Made by a program: the position numbers and the translations under genes
DNA from: Channallabes apus
Lineage: Eukaryota > Chordata > Actinopteri > Siluriformes > Clariidae
Length of the DNA stretch: 64,000 nt
Direction: 5' to 3'
Assembly: GCA_030522415.1 (NCBI GenBank)
Contig: CM060108.1
Coordinates: forward strand, 38,753,756 to 38,817,755
The notes under the pieces: model-generated
The model's input: only the letters and a program-made list of their open reading frames with translations
The model's database searches: none
Told to the model about the DNA's origin: nothing
Shown here: one piece after another, positions 1-12,713 of the stretch
How positions within the stretch are numbered: position 1 is the first letter of the stretch
Layout: every line of letters starts with the position of its first letter

Positions 1-2187
1 AATGTACGCACAGCACCGCGCTACCGTATTAAACGTACATTCACATCAACTACCACACAGAGTTTTATCAGTAATCTCCCAGAGTTACCAACTTCGATTA
101 GGCCACCGTCTGACCCCACAGAACTTGATCAGGCGACTGAATATTTAGAGTCGACACTTCGTTGTACCTTAGATAATGTAGCTCCAGCTAAAAGAAAAAT
201 TATTAGAGATAAGAAACTCGCTCCCTGGTATAACGATCACACGCGCACTTTAAAACAGACTGCTCGGAAATTAGAGCGTAAATGGCGTCAAACTAAATTG
301 TTGGTATTTCAAATAGCATGGAAAGAGAGCATCCTGAACTATAGGAAAGCTCTTAGTGTAGCTAGATCAACGTATCTCTCCACTCTTATAGAAGAAAATA
401 AAAATAATCCTAGATTTTTATTTAATACCGTAGCCAAATTAACCAGAAATAAGACCACTACAGAAATCTCCACAACAACATCATGCAATAGTGAGGACTT
501 CATGAACTTTTTTAATAATAAAATTGTAAATATCAGGCATAAAATTGAGGCTTTGAAACCAAACAATGTAATTGATACTGATGTTAACCTAGCCATGTCA
601 GATTCAAACCTAGAATACTTTACTCCTCTTGAAGAGAATGAACTAATTTCACTCATCTCTTCTGCAAATTCATCAACCTGTATATTAGATCCTATACCGA
701 CACATTTTCTTAAACAGATAGTACCAGTAATAACAGAACCGTTGTTGAGAATAATTAATTCCTCACTTAGCATTGGTTATGTTCCAAAATCTTTTAAAGT
801 AGCAGTTATTAAACCAATAATTAAGAAACCTGACCTCGACCCCTGTCAGCTGTCCAATTACAGGCCAATATCAAACCTCCCCTTTATCTCTAAGATTCTG
901 GAAAAGATAGTAGCGGAGCAGCTATGCTCATATCTACATCGAAATGGCATACATGAACTGTATCAGTCAGGATTTAGGCCTCATCACAGCACAGAAACAG
1001 CACTCGTTAAAGTAGTAAATGACCTCCTATTGGCCTCTGATCAGGGTTGTGTAACTATGCTTGTATTACTCGACCTCAGTGCAGCTTTTGACACTATTGA
1101 TCATGCTATTCTTCTTCACAGATTAGAAAATTTAGTAGGAATTAAGGGTACAACCCTCTCCTGGCTCAGATCCTATTTGACCGATCGTTATCAGTATGTA
1201 GACTTAAATGGTGATTATTCTGCATGTTCTCTAGTGGAGTTTGGCGTTCCGCAGGGTTCAGTTTTAGGCCCACTGCTTTTTTCCCTTTACATGCTTCCTC
1301 TGGGCAACATAATCCGTAAGCATGGTATTAGTTTTCATTGTTATGCTGACGACACACAGCTATACGTCTCAACAAAACCTGATGAGAAAAATCATCTTAC
1401 TAAAATTGAGCAATGTGTTCAGGACATAAGAAATTGGATGCTAATTAACTTCCTTCTGCTTAATCCGGGTAAGACAGAAGTTCTAGTCATAGGACCGCAT
1501 ACAGCTAGAAGTAAAATCTTAGATCTCACCGTAACTTTAGATGGCCTTTCTGTTCCGTCAAGTGCAACAGTAAAAGACCTCGGCGTGATTATAGATTCCA
1601 GCCTTTCATTTGAAGCTCATGTAGATAATATCACCAGGATAGCATTCTTTCACCTTAGAAATATCGCCAAAATAAGAAATATATTGTCGCTAAATGATGC
1701 AGAAAAACTAGTTCATGCTTTTATCACTTCTAGGTTGGACTATTGTAATGCCTTACTGTCTGGTTGTTCAGTTAGGTGCATAAACAAGCTTCAGCTAGTC
1801 CAAAATGCAGCAGCGAGAGTCCTCACTAGAACCAGAAGATATGAGCACATCACCCCTATCCTATCTTCACTGCATTGGCTCCCTGTGAAATTTCGCATTG
1901 ATTTTAAAATACTACTCTTGACATATAAGGCATTAAATGGTCTCGCGCCGCAGTATCTGAGCGAACTGCTAGTGTCTTACGATCCGCCACGCCTACTTCG
2001 GTCAAAGGATGCAGGCTGCTTATCAGTACCGCGTATTATGAAAACTACAGCTGGGGGCAGAGCTTTTTCTTACAAAGCCCCAAAATTATGGAATAGTCTT
2101 CCAAATAGTGTTCGGGACTCAGACACAGTCTCAGTGTTTAAGTCTAGGCTAAAAACCTATTTATTTAACCAAGCATTTTATAAATAG
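1..2187 (+). CDS. L2-type LINE ORF2 (reverse transcriptase part), 5' end outside window
   Basis: The frame is open from base 1 to a TAG at 2185-2187, giving 728 codons, so any internal start is irrelevant and the N-terminal endonuclease must lie upstream of the window. Reverse transcriptase blocks appear in order: the [15 protein letters not shown] block (about 868-906), [15 protein letters not shown] (about 967-1011), motif [10 protein letters not shown] (about 1066-1092), motif [11 protein letters not shown] (about 1243-1272) and the catalytic motif [10 protein letters not shown] (about 1339-1365). A C-terminal region of about 240 residues follows with no stop codon or frameshift. The protein copies the element RNA at the target site (target-primed reverse transcription). 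The series of motifs and the 3' tail fit the CR1/L2/Rex1 group, most likely L2. A decayed second copy of the same family lies at 52095-56105. The intact frame suggests a fairly recent insertion. Confidence 0.9.
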   Translation, partial: NVRTAPRYRIKRTFTSTTTQSFISNLPELPTSIRPPSDPTELDQATEYLESTLRCTLDNVAPAKRKIIRDKKLAPWYNDHTRTLKQTARKLERKWRQTKLLVFQIAWKESILNYRKALSVARSTYLSTLIEENKNNPRFLFNTVAKLTRNKTTTEISTTTSCNSEDFMNFFNNKIVNIRHKIEALKPNNVIDTDVNLAMSDSNLEYFTPLEENELISLISSANSSTCILDPIPTHFLKQIVPVITEPLLRIINSSLSIGYVPKSFKVAVIKPIIKKPDLDPCQLSNYRPISNLPFISKILEKIVAEQLCSYLHRNGIHELYQSGFRPHHSTETALVKVVNDLLLASDQGCVTMLVLLDLSAAFDTIDHAILLHRLENLVGIKGTTLSWLRSYLTDRYQYVDLNGDYSACSLVEFGVPQGSVLGPLLFSLYMLPLGNIIRKHGISFHCYADDTQLYVSTKPDEKNHLTKIEQCVQDIRNWMLINFLLLNPGKTEVLVIGPHTARSKILDLTVTLDGLSVPSSATVKDLGVIIDSSLSFEAHVDNITRIAFFHLRNIAKIRNILSLNDAEKLVHAFITSRLDYCNALLSGCSVRCINKLQLVQNAAARVLTRTRRYEHITPILSSLHWLPVKFRIDFKILLLTYKALNGLAPQYLSELLVSYDPPRLLRSKDAGCLSVPRIMKTTAGGRAFSYKAPKLWNSLPNSVRDSDTVSVFKSRLKTYLFNQAFYK

Positions 2188-3178
2188 ATTTGCCATAAGG
2201 TAAAGGAGCAGATCTGGGGGACTCATGGACGTAGAGTATTATGGTGAACTGGTATGTTTAGATGCTGTCTTCCTCAGTCTCATTTGATCACTCAGGTTTG
2301 TTGACGGTGAGGTGATTGTTTGCTTTACATCTCAGGGAGCCCTCATGTTTGTGTTTCCTTCTGGCTCTCCCTTTTAGTTATGCTGTCATAGTTAGTCCTG
2401 CCGGAGTCCCTGCTTGCACTCTACAGTAAATATACATTCACATTAGACATTGTGACTGTGACCATACCTAATTGCAATCTCTCCTCCTCTTCTCTTCCTC
2501 CCCCTCTTTCTCTTTCCTCTCTCCCCCTGTCTCCCCCTTTCACTCTTTCTCTCTCTCTCTCTGTCGAGCTACACATGTGGTTCCTGAGCTGCCAGTGATC
2601 CAGACTCCCTCTGCCCTCCGGACCTGTCTGATCCATCCTGGTGCCCGGTTTCTGGTTGGAGGTCTCGTCGCATGGATGCCCCGTGTGTCTCTTTAGGATG
2701 CGTCTGGTGTCTGGGGATGATTGGGGATGTGGTCAGCTGTTTCTCTGAGGACTTGACAATTCGATAGTTCAGGACTGGAACTTTCTACAAGTCTATCTGA
2801 GTCTCGAATAACTACTGGACTCCATTTTATATCAAGTATTATAACATCAATTAACATCAACTATTATAGCTGAACCTAACACTTAACACTGTATAAATGC
2901 AGATCATTTCCTGCTATCTGTTTCACCCAGATGAGGATGGGTTCCCTGTCGAGTCTGGTTCCTCTCAAGGTTTCTTCCTATTACCGTCTCAGGGAGTTTT
3001 TCCTTGCCACTGTCGCCCTCGGGCTTGCTCGCCAGGGAATATCTGAACATTTTGATTCATACACATTCACATTCCATACAAACTTAAATAATTCTTTTGA
3101 TTGTGTAAAGCTGTTTTGAGACAATGTCAATTGTTAAAAGCGCTATACAAATAAAACTGAATTGAATTGAATTGAATG
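2188..3178 (+). mobile_element. 3' UTR and tail of the L2-type LINE
   Basis: About 1 kb of non-coding sequence follows the stop codon and closely matches the sequence after the second copy (55150-56105). It ends with a block reading roughly 'aagcgctatacaaataaaa' followed by short tandem TTGAA units (about 3160-3178), the kind of 3' repeat tail seen on L2/CR1-group LINEs. Antisense fragments of the same tail recur at 35869-36330 and 53733-54058, and a sense fragment at 51303-51367. A pyrimidine-rich block sits at about 2478-2562. The short ORFs here are not convincing genes. Confidence 0.8.
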
Positions 3179-3284
3179 TCTCTAAGTAAATTCATTCTTA
3201 CTGCTTTATTATTTAAAATAAATTTAGATTTTCCTTTAAAAGATAGCATCAATATTATTATTGGATTAACAGTAATCTCATCAT

Positions 3285-3655
3285 TGGCGCTATACCACTT
3301 TATCCGCACAGGGTCACAGGGGCTTGGAGCCTATCCCAGGAGCCTAAGGGACATAAGGTGGGGTACACCCTGGACAGGGTGCCAATCCATCGGGGCACAC
3401 ACATGCACACACTCACATGATCATTCACACACTATGGGAAATTTGGAAACGCTAAATAGAATTGGGATTCAGCCTAAGTCTGCATGTCTTTGGACTTTGG
3501 GAGGAAAATTAAGTACCCAGAGGAAACCCACCAAGCACAGGGAAAACATACAAACTCCAAGCACACAGAGGCAGGAATCAAGCCTGGCTGGGAATCCAAC
3601 CTGGATCCTGGAGATGCAAGGCGACAGTGGTAACAACTACACCACCGTGCTTAAC
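3285..3655 (-). mobile_element. tRNA-derived SINE copy (diverged)
   Basis: The reverse complement of this stretch follows the same consensus as the complete copies at 13098-13474 and 25833-26210. The 3' part reads on the + strand as 'ctataccactttatccgcac', then 'cctatcccaggagcc', then 'gggtacaccctggacagggtg'. The promoter end, at 3625-3655, still shows the reversed A-box-like region 'acaactacaccaccgtgc'. It is an old copy with many substitutions and no target-site duplication that I could find. The ORF through it is incidental. Confidence 0.75.
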
Positions 3656-4302
3656 AGTAATCTTAATTGGTTTAATTTGCACACAAGTTAACCACTCAAC
3701 ATGCCGCAAACTCCTTTTTCTATTTACAAAAATATTATAAATTTTTTTAAATACATTTTATTTTTATTTTTATTAAATTATACGTAATTGCTAATATGGA
3801 AAACTTCATGTCACTATTCTGTAATTCTGTTGAATCTCTGCTGCCATCATGTGGACACTTAAGATTAAGTTTAATAAAAATTTTTTTTAATTAAAATATA
3901 CTTAATTGCTAATATGGAAAAGTTCATGTCACTATTCTGAGTTATCTTGTACTCCAAGCCATCACCAAATGTTTGGGACATTAAAGGCGTTCCTGGGAGG
4001 CCAGCGTTTCAGTCATGAAGCAGGCAGTCTAATCATGGTTCCGGTGTACTGAGAAAACTTACCATACCTTGATTGTCTTTAAGCACTAATGAAACACTGG
4101 GATATGTGCATTAGTGTAGCAGAGGATTATATAGATAAAGAAAAGGAGTTTTTACTCTTATAACTGAGTTCTGTTATTCTGCACAATCAAAAATGTAAAC
4201 ATCAGGCCGCTTTTTCTCTAGTTAATCAAGGATTACAGTTATTACTCAAATAAGCATCACTGACATACAAAGGGAAGAGTGTGTGGTGCAAAAACTCTGC
4301 AG
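3656..4302. other. AT-rich intergenic stretch with a direct repeat and the first half of a local duplication
   Basis: No gene is visible. Two direct-repeat copies containing 'attgctaatatggaaaa' and 'ttcatgtcactattctg' lie at about 3785-3825 and 3905-3941. From about 3990 onward the sequence is the left copy of a diverged duplication whose partner is at about 6620-7310. Confidence 0.5.
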
Positions 4303-4314
4303 ATGACTCACTCT

Positions 4315-4590
4315 CTCCCATTGTCTGTACCGCTTTATCTTGTATTTACTGTAGGGTCGTCGGGGGCTTGGAGTCTATCCCAGGAGATTTAGAGCACAAG
4401 GTGGGGTACACACTGGACAGGGTTCCACACACTAGGGCACACACACACACGCACGTACTCATTCACACACTACATGCAGTTTGGGAATGTCAATTAACCT
4501 AACCTACATGTCTTTGGAAAGCCGGAGGAAACCCACCAAGAACGTGGAGAACATGCAAACTCCATGCACACAGAGACGGGAATCGAGCCT
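4315..4590 (-). mobile_element. tRNA-derived SINE copy (truncated)
   Basis: In reverse orientation it carries the SINE body: 'gtctatcccaggagattta', 'gtggggtacacactggacag', the (CA)-rich middle, and 'acacagagacgggaatcgagcc' in reverse. It stops before the A box. It interrupts the left copy of the 4.0/6.8 kb duplication, because the right copy lacks it, so it inserted after the duplication. Confidence 0.7.
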
Positions 4591-4610
4591 TGTCAATATT
4601 AAAGTTTTTC

Positions 4611-5160
4611 AATAAATTATTTTTGTAAGGCTAAATTCTGCTCATGAAGTCTCACCTCTCCAAAGGTTCATCTAACACATTTCACTTTAGCTAATAAGAT
4701 ATAAAAACAGCAGTCAATAAAATTCAGACAAAAAGAGGTTTATGGGACAAGACATGGCTCAGAATGAATAGATGCTTGTACAGGATGCTTGTATAAAGAA
4801 ATATACTTAATGCACAGGTGTTGGAAATCCAAGGTGTCCAAGTCAGTAAATACGGAGCAAATAGAATATAAACACACCGCGTTGCAGATGTCTTCCCTGA
4901 GTAAATCAGCATGAAGACGGCACAGCAAAGGGTTTAGAAGTGACAGATTTTATTACAGGAAAGACTTTTGTAAATAAGTGCTGTATGGTAGATTGAAAAG
5001 TGAGTCCACAGAGTCGACACTGCTGGACTGTAAGCCTCAGAATAAAGAATGTACTGAACACCAATAAGACCAGAGTTGTCTTGGAGACGTCCTGAATTAG
5101 AACTGCATGAATCTTGGGTGAGGTGTCCCTGAGACAGAGAGCGGGCTCTGTCCCAACTGG

Positions 5161-5163
<3 letters not shown>
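4611..5163. other. Unassigned intergenic sequence
   Basis: The first part, to about 4735, matches the right-hand duplication copy at about 7200-7310. The remainder has no recognisable gene or repeat. Short minus-strand ORFs here show no family features and run into the adjoining microsatellite. Confidence 0.4.
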
Positions 5164-5255
<92 letters not shown>

Positions 5256-5356
5256 TGTTTGGAGACCATTTATCTTCTTTGGCCAGCAGAAAACAAAATG
5301 TCCTCAGTGACCTTAAGCCTTTCATTCACAGACATGGTTTAAAAATCTTGAATGAA

Positions 5357-5400
<44 letters not shown>

Positions 5401-5452
5401 AATGCAGTACCTTAGTTTGAAGTGCACCTTATGTTTTGCTGAGAATGCATGA

Positions 5453-5510
<58 letters not shown>

Positions 5511-5627
5511 TGTCCTTTTTAAGGGACTTGGGAAGTGTGTGTATATGCATGTGTCTAGACAAACTACAAAGGAAGGGGTTGCTAACACAACCGATCCAGA
5601 ATATCAACAGCTAGATGGAGAGGACGC

Positions 5628-5660
<33 letters not shown>
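5164..5660. repeat. Cluster of dinucleotide microsatellites
   Basis: (CA)n at 5164-5253, (CT)n at 5359-5388 followed by (GT)n to 5400, (GT)n at about 5454-5509, and (GA)n at 5630-5660 all fall within 500 bp. The long poly-Cys/Val, His/Thr and Arg/Glu ORFs across this block are products of the repeats and not genes. Confidence 0.95.
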
Positions 5661-5665
<5 letters not shown>

Positions 5666-6085
5666 TTTGATGTGCCAATAAAAAAACAAAAACACAACAA
5701 CATCAGTGTACCAAGGCAGAGAAAAGGGTAAACAAAGAAGGGGAAGGAACGGGGGAAGACCACTTCCGACAGAGCTGCGTCAAGCCAAGAACTGCTCTGA
5801 CCTCTTCACTTTCTTCCTCCCTCCTTCCTCCATACTCTCTCTCCATCCTCTCCTTTCTTTACACCCCAGTACATCCCCTGCTTTGTAACCTGAACATCCT
5901 CTGCTGACCCACTTACATTGAAGTTCAGCACCCATCAGCTGTTTGTACCATCTCTCATCTATCTAGAAGCTCTTTAACTTCAATTGTCTGGGATGGATTA
6001 TTTTATAGGAATAACAGATTATTATTTTTACCTTTAGCCACTGGAAAAAATTTATTATTATTATTATTATTCATTCTCAAACACA
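5661..6085. other. Intergenic, nothing recognised
   Basis: C/T-rich sequence at 5770-5890, then AT-rich sequence with a short (ATT)n run at about 6051-6071. I see no gene or element boundary. Confidence 0.4.
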
Positions 6086-6088
6086 CAC

Positions 6089-6213
6089 ATTCATTCATTC
6101 ATCTTCTATACCGCTTAATCCTGTGTTCAGGGTCGCGGGGGACCTGGAGCCTATCCCAGGAGACTTCGGGCACTAGGCGGGGTACACCCTGGACAGGGTG
6201 CCAATCCATCGCA
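6089..6213 (-). mobile_element. tRNA-derived SINE 3' fragment
   Basis: An (ATTC)n tail at the left and the reversed SINE 3' region ('ataccgcttaatcctgtgtt', 'cctatcccaggagacttcgg', 'gggtgccaatccatcgca') match the complete copies closely. The copy ends abruptly at an (ATT)n run (6214-6250). LINE-driven 5' truncation or later deletion would explain this. Confidence 0.8.
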
Positions 6214-6682
6214 GTATTATTATTATAATTATTATTATTATTATTATTATTCCAGAATTTGTTAATAATGTAAAGCTTCATTGTAAAAGGTGGTATACTA
6301 ATAAAACAGAATATGATTTATTGAACATGATTGTAATAGACAATTGATTATTTTTATTACCAATAGAAGAAATACTAAATGACACATAGTGTGCCAAAGG
6401 AAGATACAGTGGACAGAGAGATAATAGCATTAATCGGAAAAAGGTGGATGGGGCCTGGAGACATGCAGATGCTGGTGTTTTGCATGTTTAAACATGTTTA
6501 ATTGATTAATTACTACAAAGTATACCGATGACCCTATTTAAGGTTGATTTTAATGATTGTCATTTAATCGTTCAGTGAGTGAAAGTCACTAACTTGTGGC
6601 ACTAACAAATCTGTTTCTTAGCGGGAGGTTATTGCCACATCCCCGTACAGTCCTGGCAGGCTGATAATGGCTCCGGCATTAT

Positions 6683-6812
6683 GGATGCAGTGAGAGAGGA
6701 CATGAAGTTAGTTGGTGTGAGAGAAGAGGATGCAGAGGATAGGGTTAGATGGAGGCAGATGATTCGCTGTGGCGACCCCTGAAAGGGAACAGCCGAAAGA
6801 CAAAGAAGAAGA
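6683..6812 (+). mobile_element. RTE-like LINE 3' fragment
   Basis: About 130 bp from 'atggatgcagtgagagagg' to the (GAA)n tail is nearly identical to the longer copy at 32883-33137. It contains the C-terminal coding end, the conserved 3' block 'gggaacagccgaaagacaaa' and a GAAGAA tail. It is an extreme 5' truncation. It interrupts the right copy of the 4.0/6.8 kb duplication. Confidence 0.75.
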
Positions 6813-7918
6813 TACTACATTAATGGTATTTAAAAACTAGAGAAACACTGGAATAAGTGCATTATAGTGTAGCAGAGGTTTATATAGGGAAATAAAGGGA
6901 GTTTTATTCTCCGCAAGTCCCAGACTTGAGAAATAGCATCAGACCCCTTTTTCTGCAGATAATCCATGGATTACTGTTATTACTGGAATAAGCATAACTG
7001 GCATACAATGGGAAGAGTGTGAGGTGCAAAATGTATATTTTGTCCGTTTTGCATTTCCTTGCTCACTGTGTTAGAGTTAGATAAGTGTCACCTGATTAAC
7101 AAAGCATATTAAGTCATGTCAGTTACCATATGTTTAAAAATGATTATGGCCTTATAAAACCTAGTGTTTATTGATTTATTTAGTCAGATTGCAGTGCTTC
7201 GTGGTTAAGTTCTGCTCTTGAAATCTGTCATCACTCAAGCCTCCAAGGGCTCATCTATTACATTTCAATTTAGCTAATGAAATAAAACAGCAGTCAGTAA
7301 AACTCCTAAACACATAAACACACTCCTAAACCGTGTGGAAAACCTTCCCAGAAGACTTGAAGCTGTTATATCTGCTAGGGGGTGGAGCAAACATCATATT
7401 AAACCCTATGGATTTAGAATTACATGTTACTCAAGTTCATATGCATGTGAAACAAATAATTTTAGCAATATAGTGTACAGTATATATATATATATATTAG
7501 GGTAATCAAATTTATGAGCGTTGTTATCTTCATAAAGATCAGGAAGAAACGCAGTGCAATCAATCACTATATAAAAGCTCTTCCATATGATTTTTTTACT
7601 ATTATTTTTTAATTTGAATTTACATTTATTTTCTATTATTTTATTTTATTTAAACTTTTTTGTTTGTTTGCTCAGATAATAAAGCATGTGACTCTGTCCA
7701 TCACAAACTTCTCAAAATACATGTATTTACTTTATACATATTTTCTTGGTTCTTACTTTTTTTTTCTTTATTACTACAACACACACTCATACAGTATAAT
7801 GCCGATTTACAGAGTTGCATTTCAGCTTATGTAAATGGGCATGAAAAGTACACGGAGGCTGCATATTCAAGGACCTCCAACAAGTGAAATACAACAGCTC
7901 CATTCAGAGTGACTAGTG
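6813..7918. other. Intergenic; right copy of a local duplication, then AT-rich DNA
   Basis: About 6840-7030 and 7200-7310 match 4085-4302 and 4630-4735. After that the sequence is AT-rich with a (TA)n run at about 7482-7498. No gene is supported, and the 7660-7887 ORF has no recognisable domain. Confidence 0.45.
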
Positions 7919-7929
7919 GGAGAGACAGA

Positions 7930-7967
<38 letters not shown>

Positions 7968-8114
7968 TGGTGGAGGAGTGCAGAAAAGCAGAATTAATGA
8001 GTAGAAAAGGTGCTGAGACGCAGAAAACTGGACGGATTTCCTCATACAATTTGAAGCAGCCTGTTTAAACCCGGATACAAACTTCCCAAGAAGTTCAGAG
8101 AGAGAGAGAGAGAG

Positions 8115-8153
<39 letters not shown>
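7919..8153. repeat. Two (GA)n microsatellites
   Basis: (GA)n runs with occasional C interruptions occupy 7919-7968 and about 8097-8153. They generate Ser/Leu-repeat ORFs on the minus strand, which I discount. Confidence 0.9.
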
Positions 8154-8155
<2 letters not shown>

Positions 8156-8663
8156 CTGTGCATAATAAATCTGTATCATCCTCCAACCAGCAGCGGCACT
8201 GACTGACACTCGGCTCGACTCCATTCACTAAGCAAACTTCTGCAAACTCTGAAACTTTAAGTTGGTACAGTTTTGCTACAGGATTACAAGTTTTCTATGT
8301 TACTTTGGTCCATAAGAAAAGATGAAGAGGAAGCGTTGATATTGTTCTGAAGTTGCAGTTGTTTGCAGCCTGTGTGATCATGTTGTTTATGTCACATCTT
8401 CTTGTCCTGCCGCTTTACTCTGACAAACTGGAGTAGAAACAAACAAACAAACAAACAAACAATCTACTGCTTCAGAACATTGCGACCAAGCCTTTAATCA
8501 TAAGGTAAGAAAACAGATAACCTCCAGAAATGTGACCGGGATGGATGATGCACCTGCTCTATAAATGATGATCACTGCATTGTAGTCCATTTTTGTGTTA
8601 ATTGATTAAGGGTAAGTAGCTTTAATAATCAACAAAAACTCAAAAAACAACAACAACAACAAC

Positions 8664-8694
<31 letters not shown>

Positions 8695-10186
8695 CAAACC
8701 TATGCTGTAATGGTTTGAGCTGGAGTTTTACATGTTTGTGTGTATGGACATTGCGTGTGTGTGAACATTTACATGTTCATATGGGTTATCTGGTTTCCCT
8801 CCACTATTGAAAAACTAGCAGGTACATTGGTTCTGATTGTTTGCTCCAATAAGAGTGTGTGCATCATGTGCGCTGGGATCAGATCCAGACCCTGACCAAG
8901 ATTACATGGTTACTAAGGATAAATGAATGAATGAATGAATGAATCATCATTAAAGAAAAGAAAAATTGCTAAAGTTCTTACATTTTTATGTATCCACAAA
9001 AATGTTTCACTCATTTAAGTGAAAAATTAATTCAACTTATCGCTTTAAAATATAATTATTTTATGAATATTATGTAAAAGTGTACAGTATAATAGAGTAT
9101 AGGCCACAGAGCTTAACAGAATACAAAAAGCTGACACTATTTATAATTGTATATAATTAATATGTTTTTTTTTATTGAAGCCTGGAAAAAACCATTGGGA
9201 AAAAACGTTTAGATCAATGAATCATCAAATAACTATTCTACTACTACTACTACTACTACTACTACTAATATTATGCCTTAATATTGGTGGCCTTTGCAAC
9301 ATTTAATAAGAATCATTAATAATAACAGTGGTATTGTTGCATCACCAAGCTTCTTAGAAAAAATTTAATATAATCTTGGCTTAAACTTGAACTTGTGCAG
9401 GAATTTATGCCAATTGCAATAATTTTGACAAAGGAATTTATGTTAAAACTGTGAAAAGAATATCATAATGATACATTGTCAACATTTAATCATATGCACT
9501 GACAAATGTTCAGTGATGTATCTCCTGCTGAAAATAAATAAATAAATAAATAAATAAGCATTCTTTTTGATTGGCCTCGTCTGCAGTGACATTTCCCCTC
9601 AGTGCATTAGCTGTAGATTTATTATTTTCCCAGGAACCATCAGTAGGTGCAGAGAGTTCTTCCTTTCTCATAACTACATACAGTACCTTTTCACGTAGTT
9701 ACTGAATTATTATCAGGACTGGCATGGTATGTTGATGTGATTTACATACTTACTGTTAGCCAAGGTGTTCAAAGTGGACAAAATACAACAATAAACAAAT
9801 GCAGAATGAAGACTGTGTATTTTATTAATTGCTGCGTAATGCAAGTACCTTCAATAGGAATTCCATTAAAATATTAATAAGGGTGATCGTTGCAAGGTTG
9901 TTAACTAGTGTTAGGTTTTTGTAAAGTACTGTAGACTGTCCAATGAGAGACAGGACATAGAAGATGTGTTCAAATTGCAGACACTGACAAGAATTTTATC
10001 TAAACATATTTATCTTAAGAGGTTCACCTAAAGGTATCAGTAACTCTATGGTGCCATGAAAACTATGGCTGAGCCTAAAATATAATAAGCAACACCATCT
10101 AATATTTTATTTTTCTGTTTGAAGATAAGTGATGCCTCAGCAACTTCTTTCTTTAAATCATATAAAACTTAAAGTTCTATCATCTT
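8154..10186. other. Intergenic with simple repeats
   Basis: No gene is recognisable. Simple repeats: (AAAC)n at about 8438-8461, (CAA)n/(TAA)n at about 8650-8692, (GAAT)n at about 8924-8944, (CTA)n at about 9239-9266 and (AAAT)n at about 9532-9556. Confidence 0.5.
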
Positions 10187-10637
10187 CAGTGTTGGAGGAC
10201 GTTACTTTTTGAAGTAACTAATTACATTACAAAATTACTGTCTTTAAAAAGTAATCAGTTACATTACAGCATTATTTTCTGATAAAAGTAACTAGTTCGA
10301 GTACTTTTCCACTGCAGAAAATGAAAACTCTTTTGTGATTCCTCATGCATGTTGTTTTAGTCGAGACCTTTATAATTATTCTACCATCATCACTCAGCCA
10401 AGTTTGGCCCATAATCTGGTAACTACTAATACCCCTATCTCACCTACTGTACACAGTTTTGTCCGTAAGTACGGCTCATCATGATTCACCGCGAGTTTTG
10501 GCACTGTGATTAGGTTTCCATCTTTACACTTGCCGGTCCTCGCATAGTCAAACCGCATACTGTAGGTGAGATAGGGGTATAACAGCAGGAATAACAGAGG
10601 AGGGCGGGTTATCGGGGACAGGGCTTTCGGCGGACGA

Positions 10638-10730
<93 letters not shown>

Positions 10731-10914
10731 GAATTGGGAATGAGTGCTGTCTGGCTCATGGATTACATAAATTGTCTGAATAACGGATTAAATTTTTTAA
10801 AAAAATAACTAAATAACTGAGTACTTAAATGGCGGACCTAACACGTTAGATAACTTGTTACATCAAAAAGTAATCCAATAACTCTGATGCGTTACAAAGT
10901 AACACCGAACACTG
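10187..10914. mobile_element. hAT-type MITE with 8-bp target-site duplication
   Basis: The ends are inverted repeats: left 'cagtgttggaggacgttact' and right, reversed, 'cagtgttcggtgttacttt'. The subterminal 'gtaatcagttacattac' type sequences are also inverted. Flanks are 'atcatctt' (10179-10186) and 'ctcatctt' (10915-10922), an 8-bp duplication with one change, as expected for hAT elements. There is no transposase inside. A (CA)n run occupies about 10641-10726, and a smaller inverted-repeat unit sits inside at about 10429-10580. Confidence 0.8.
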
Positions 10915-10930
10915 CTCATCTTGTTGTTTA

Positions 10931-11484
10931 CACTGATAAGCCATAACATCAGTACTGTTGCCAGATGTACTGAAAAATATTGATCACCAATTATTCACCA
11001 GCAAACTGGTTATAGGATCATTGGCACACAAGGGTCACCCATGCCCTTTTGAAACACAAGGCTAACCTGTCCAGTTCAATTCTACAGAAAAGCCAATGCA
11101 GCAAATATCCCCTAAAAAAGTCACTGCTGGCCATAACGGAAAGGCACCAATACACCCAATGCACCAAAGCCTACCATGCATGGGGCCAATCATGCAAAAA
11201 GCCCAGAGCTGCCAACCTGGCCTCCACACTCCATAGATCCCAAACTGATCAAGAACACATGGGCTGCCCCTGACAAGCAAGTCCAATCCAGAGGCCCTGC
11301 TCTGCAACTCAAAGACACACAAAAGATCTGCTGCTAACATCCTGGTGCCAAACACCACAACACACACCACAAAGGCCCTGCAGACCCATGCCGTGAGGGG
11401 CTAGAGCCACCCGGGTTGCACAACTGGAACCCAAAAACCTAGGTTGTTATAAGGTTAATGGTTGTAATGTTATGGCTGATTAAT
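10931..11484 (+). mobile_element. Decayed, internally deleted Tc1-like element
   Basis: Terminal inverted repeats 'cactgataagccataacat' and reversed '...atgttatggctgattaatg' are flanked by TA on both sides (10929-10930 and 11485-11486). The interior (about 11230-11410) resembles the C-terminal coding region of a Tc1-family transposase read on the + strand, with many stops. It is a dead fragment, recognised mainly by the terminal sequence and the TA duplication. Confidence 0.65.
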
Positions 11485-11486
11485 GT

Positions 11487-12667
11487 AAGCAGTACTTTAA
11501 TTGGTCAGAGTTTGCTTGTTTTTTCTTAAAACAGAAAAATCTAACCCAAGAAAGCATTTAACTGTGAAATGTAATACTTAATAATACTTATATGTATTAT
11601 ACCCATTATTATTATTTTTTTTCATTTCTACTTTTCCCCACACTATCAGTATTATGGATATGTCAGCAAAGTTGGCTTGAGTAAATTAGCCCTAATGCAC
11701 ACAAAATCTCGAAGTGTTTCATCAAATGTAATAACCTGACGAGTGTCACGGACTTAACAGTAAAAAAAAAAACTTCCCTAGACTACTAAATACATATCTG
11801 TTATTTTTCTTTACACAAATATCAAATACAGAGCTATATACTGTATTTATGTACTTAAAATGAGTATGATAGCATATAAAATATATTTAAAAAATGTTTA
11901 AAATAAAAAAGTCTGTCCCTGATTATAATCTAATATTTATGTAAGAAAGATGAAAGAAGTCAAGGCTATCAAAAGACAGTGTGGAGGTTGAACAGAAGTT
12001 GTGACAAGGTTGTGTGGAGGTTGTTTGGAAGTTGAATGTACGACTACAGAATACTAATGAGTGTGTTTGCTACAGATAAACTCCTCACTCCAATTTCTTC
12101 ATTTCCTTCTTTAACAAACTGCACAAATTCGAGGATGTTTCTGTCTGTGTTTCATTCTTTCATTCTTTCTCTCCCTCTCTTCTTACACATGCGCACACAT
12201 GCAGTTTTGTATTTTTCAATAGTGGCTTTTGTCCCTTTCATCTCCTCTCAAAACAAAGGATTTTTGTGCGTACAGGACAGAAAGCGAGGGATGGTGCAAG
12301 CCTTTAATAGAGGAGAGAAAATGAGACAAAGAGTGAGAAATGACAGTGTTTAAGCCGCTGTTTTGTTCAGACTTTAAATATTTGCTCCGGTGTCTTTCGG
12401 CATCTTATCGTTGATGCTTTTGGCGCTTCACTCTGACTGTAACCGAATGCTTTTGGCTGTGCACACGAGTTTGAGTACAGTAACTGCATGTGGTGTGTTT
12501 GAGTGTGTGAGTGTGTACTCGCTGGAGTTCAGAGGTCAACTGTGTGTACATTCAGTCTATCACACGTGGCTTTCAGAGAGCCAGCTCCCTCCTTCTTCAC
12601 TCAGTGTTAGTATTCAGAGCACAGAGGGCAGACAGATACCTATTCATATCCCCAGTGTGAATGCAGC

Positions 12668-12713
<46 letters not shown>

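Noticed and set aside
4906..5631. ORFs of 60-139 codons with long Cys-Val, His-Thr or Arg-Glu runs
   Set aside because: They are translations of (CA)n, (GT)n and (GA)n microsatellites on both strands.
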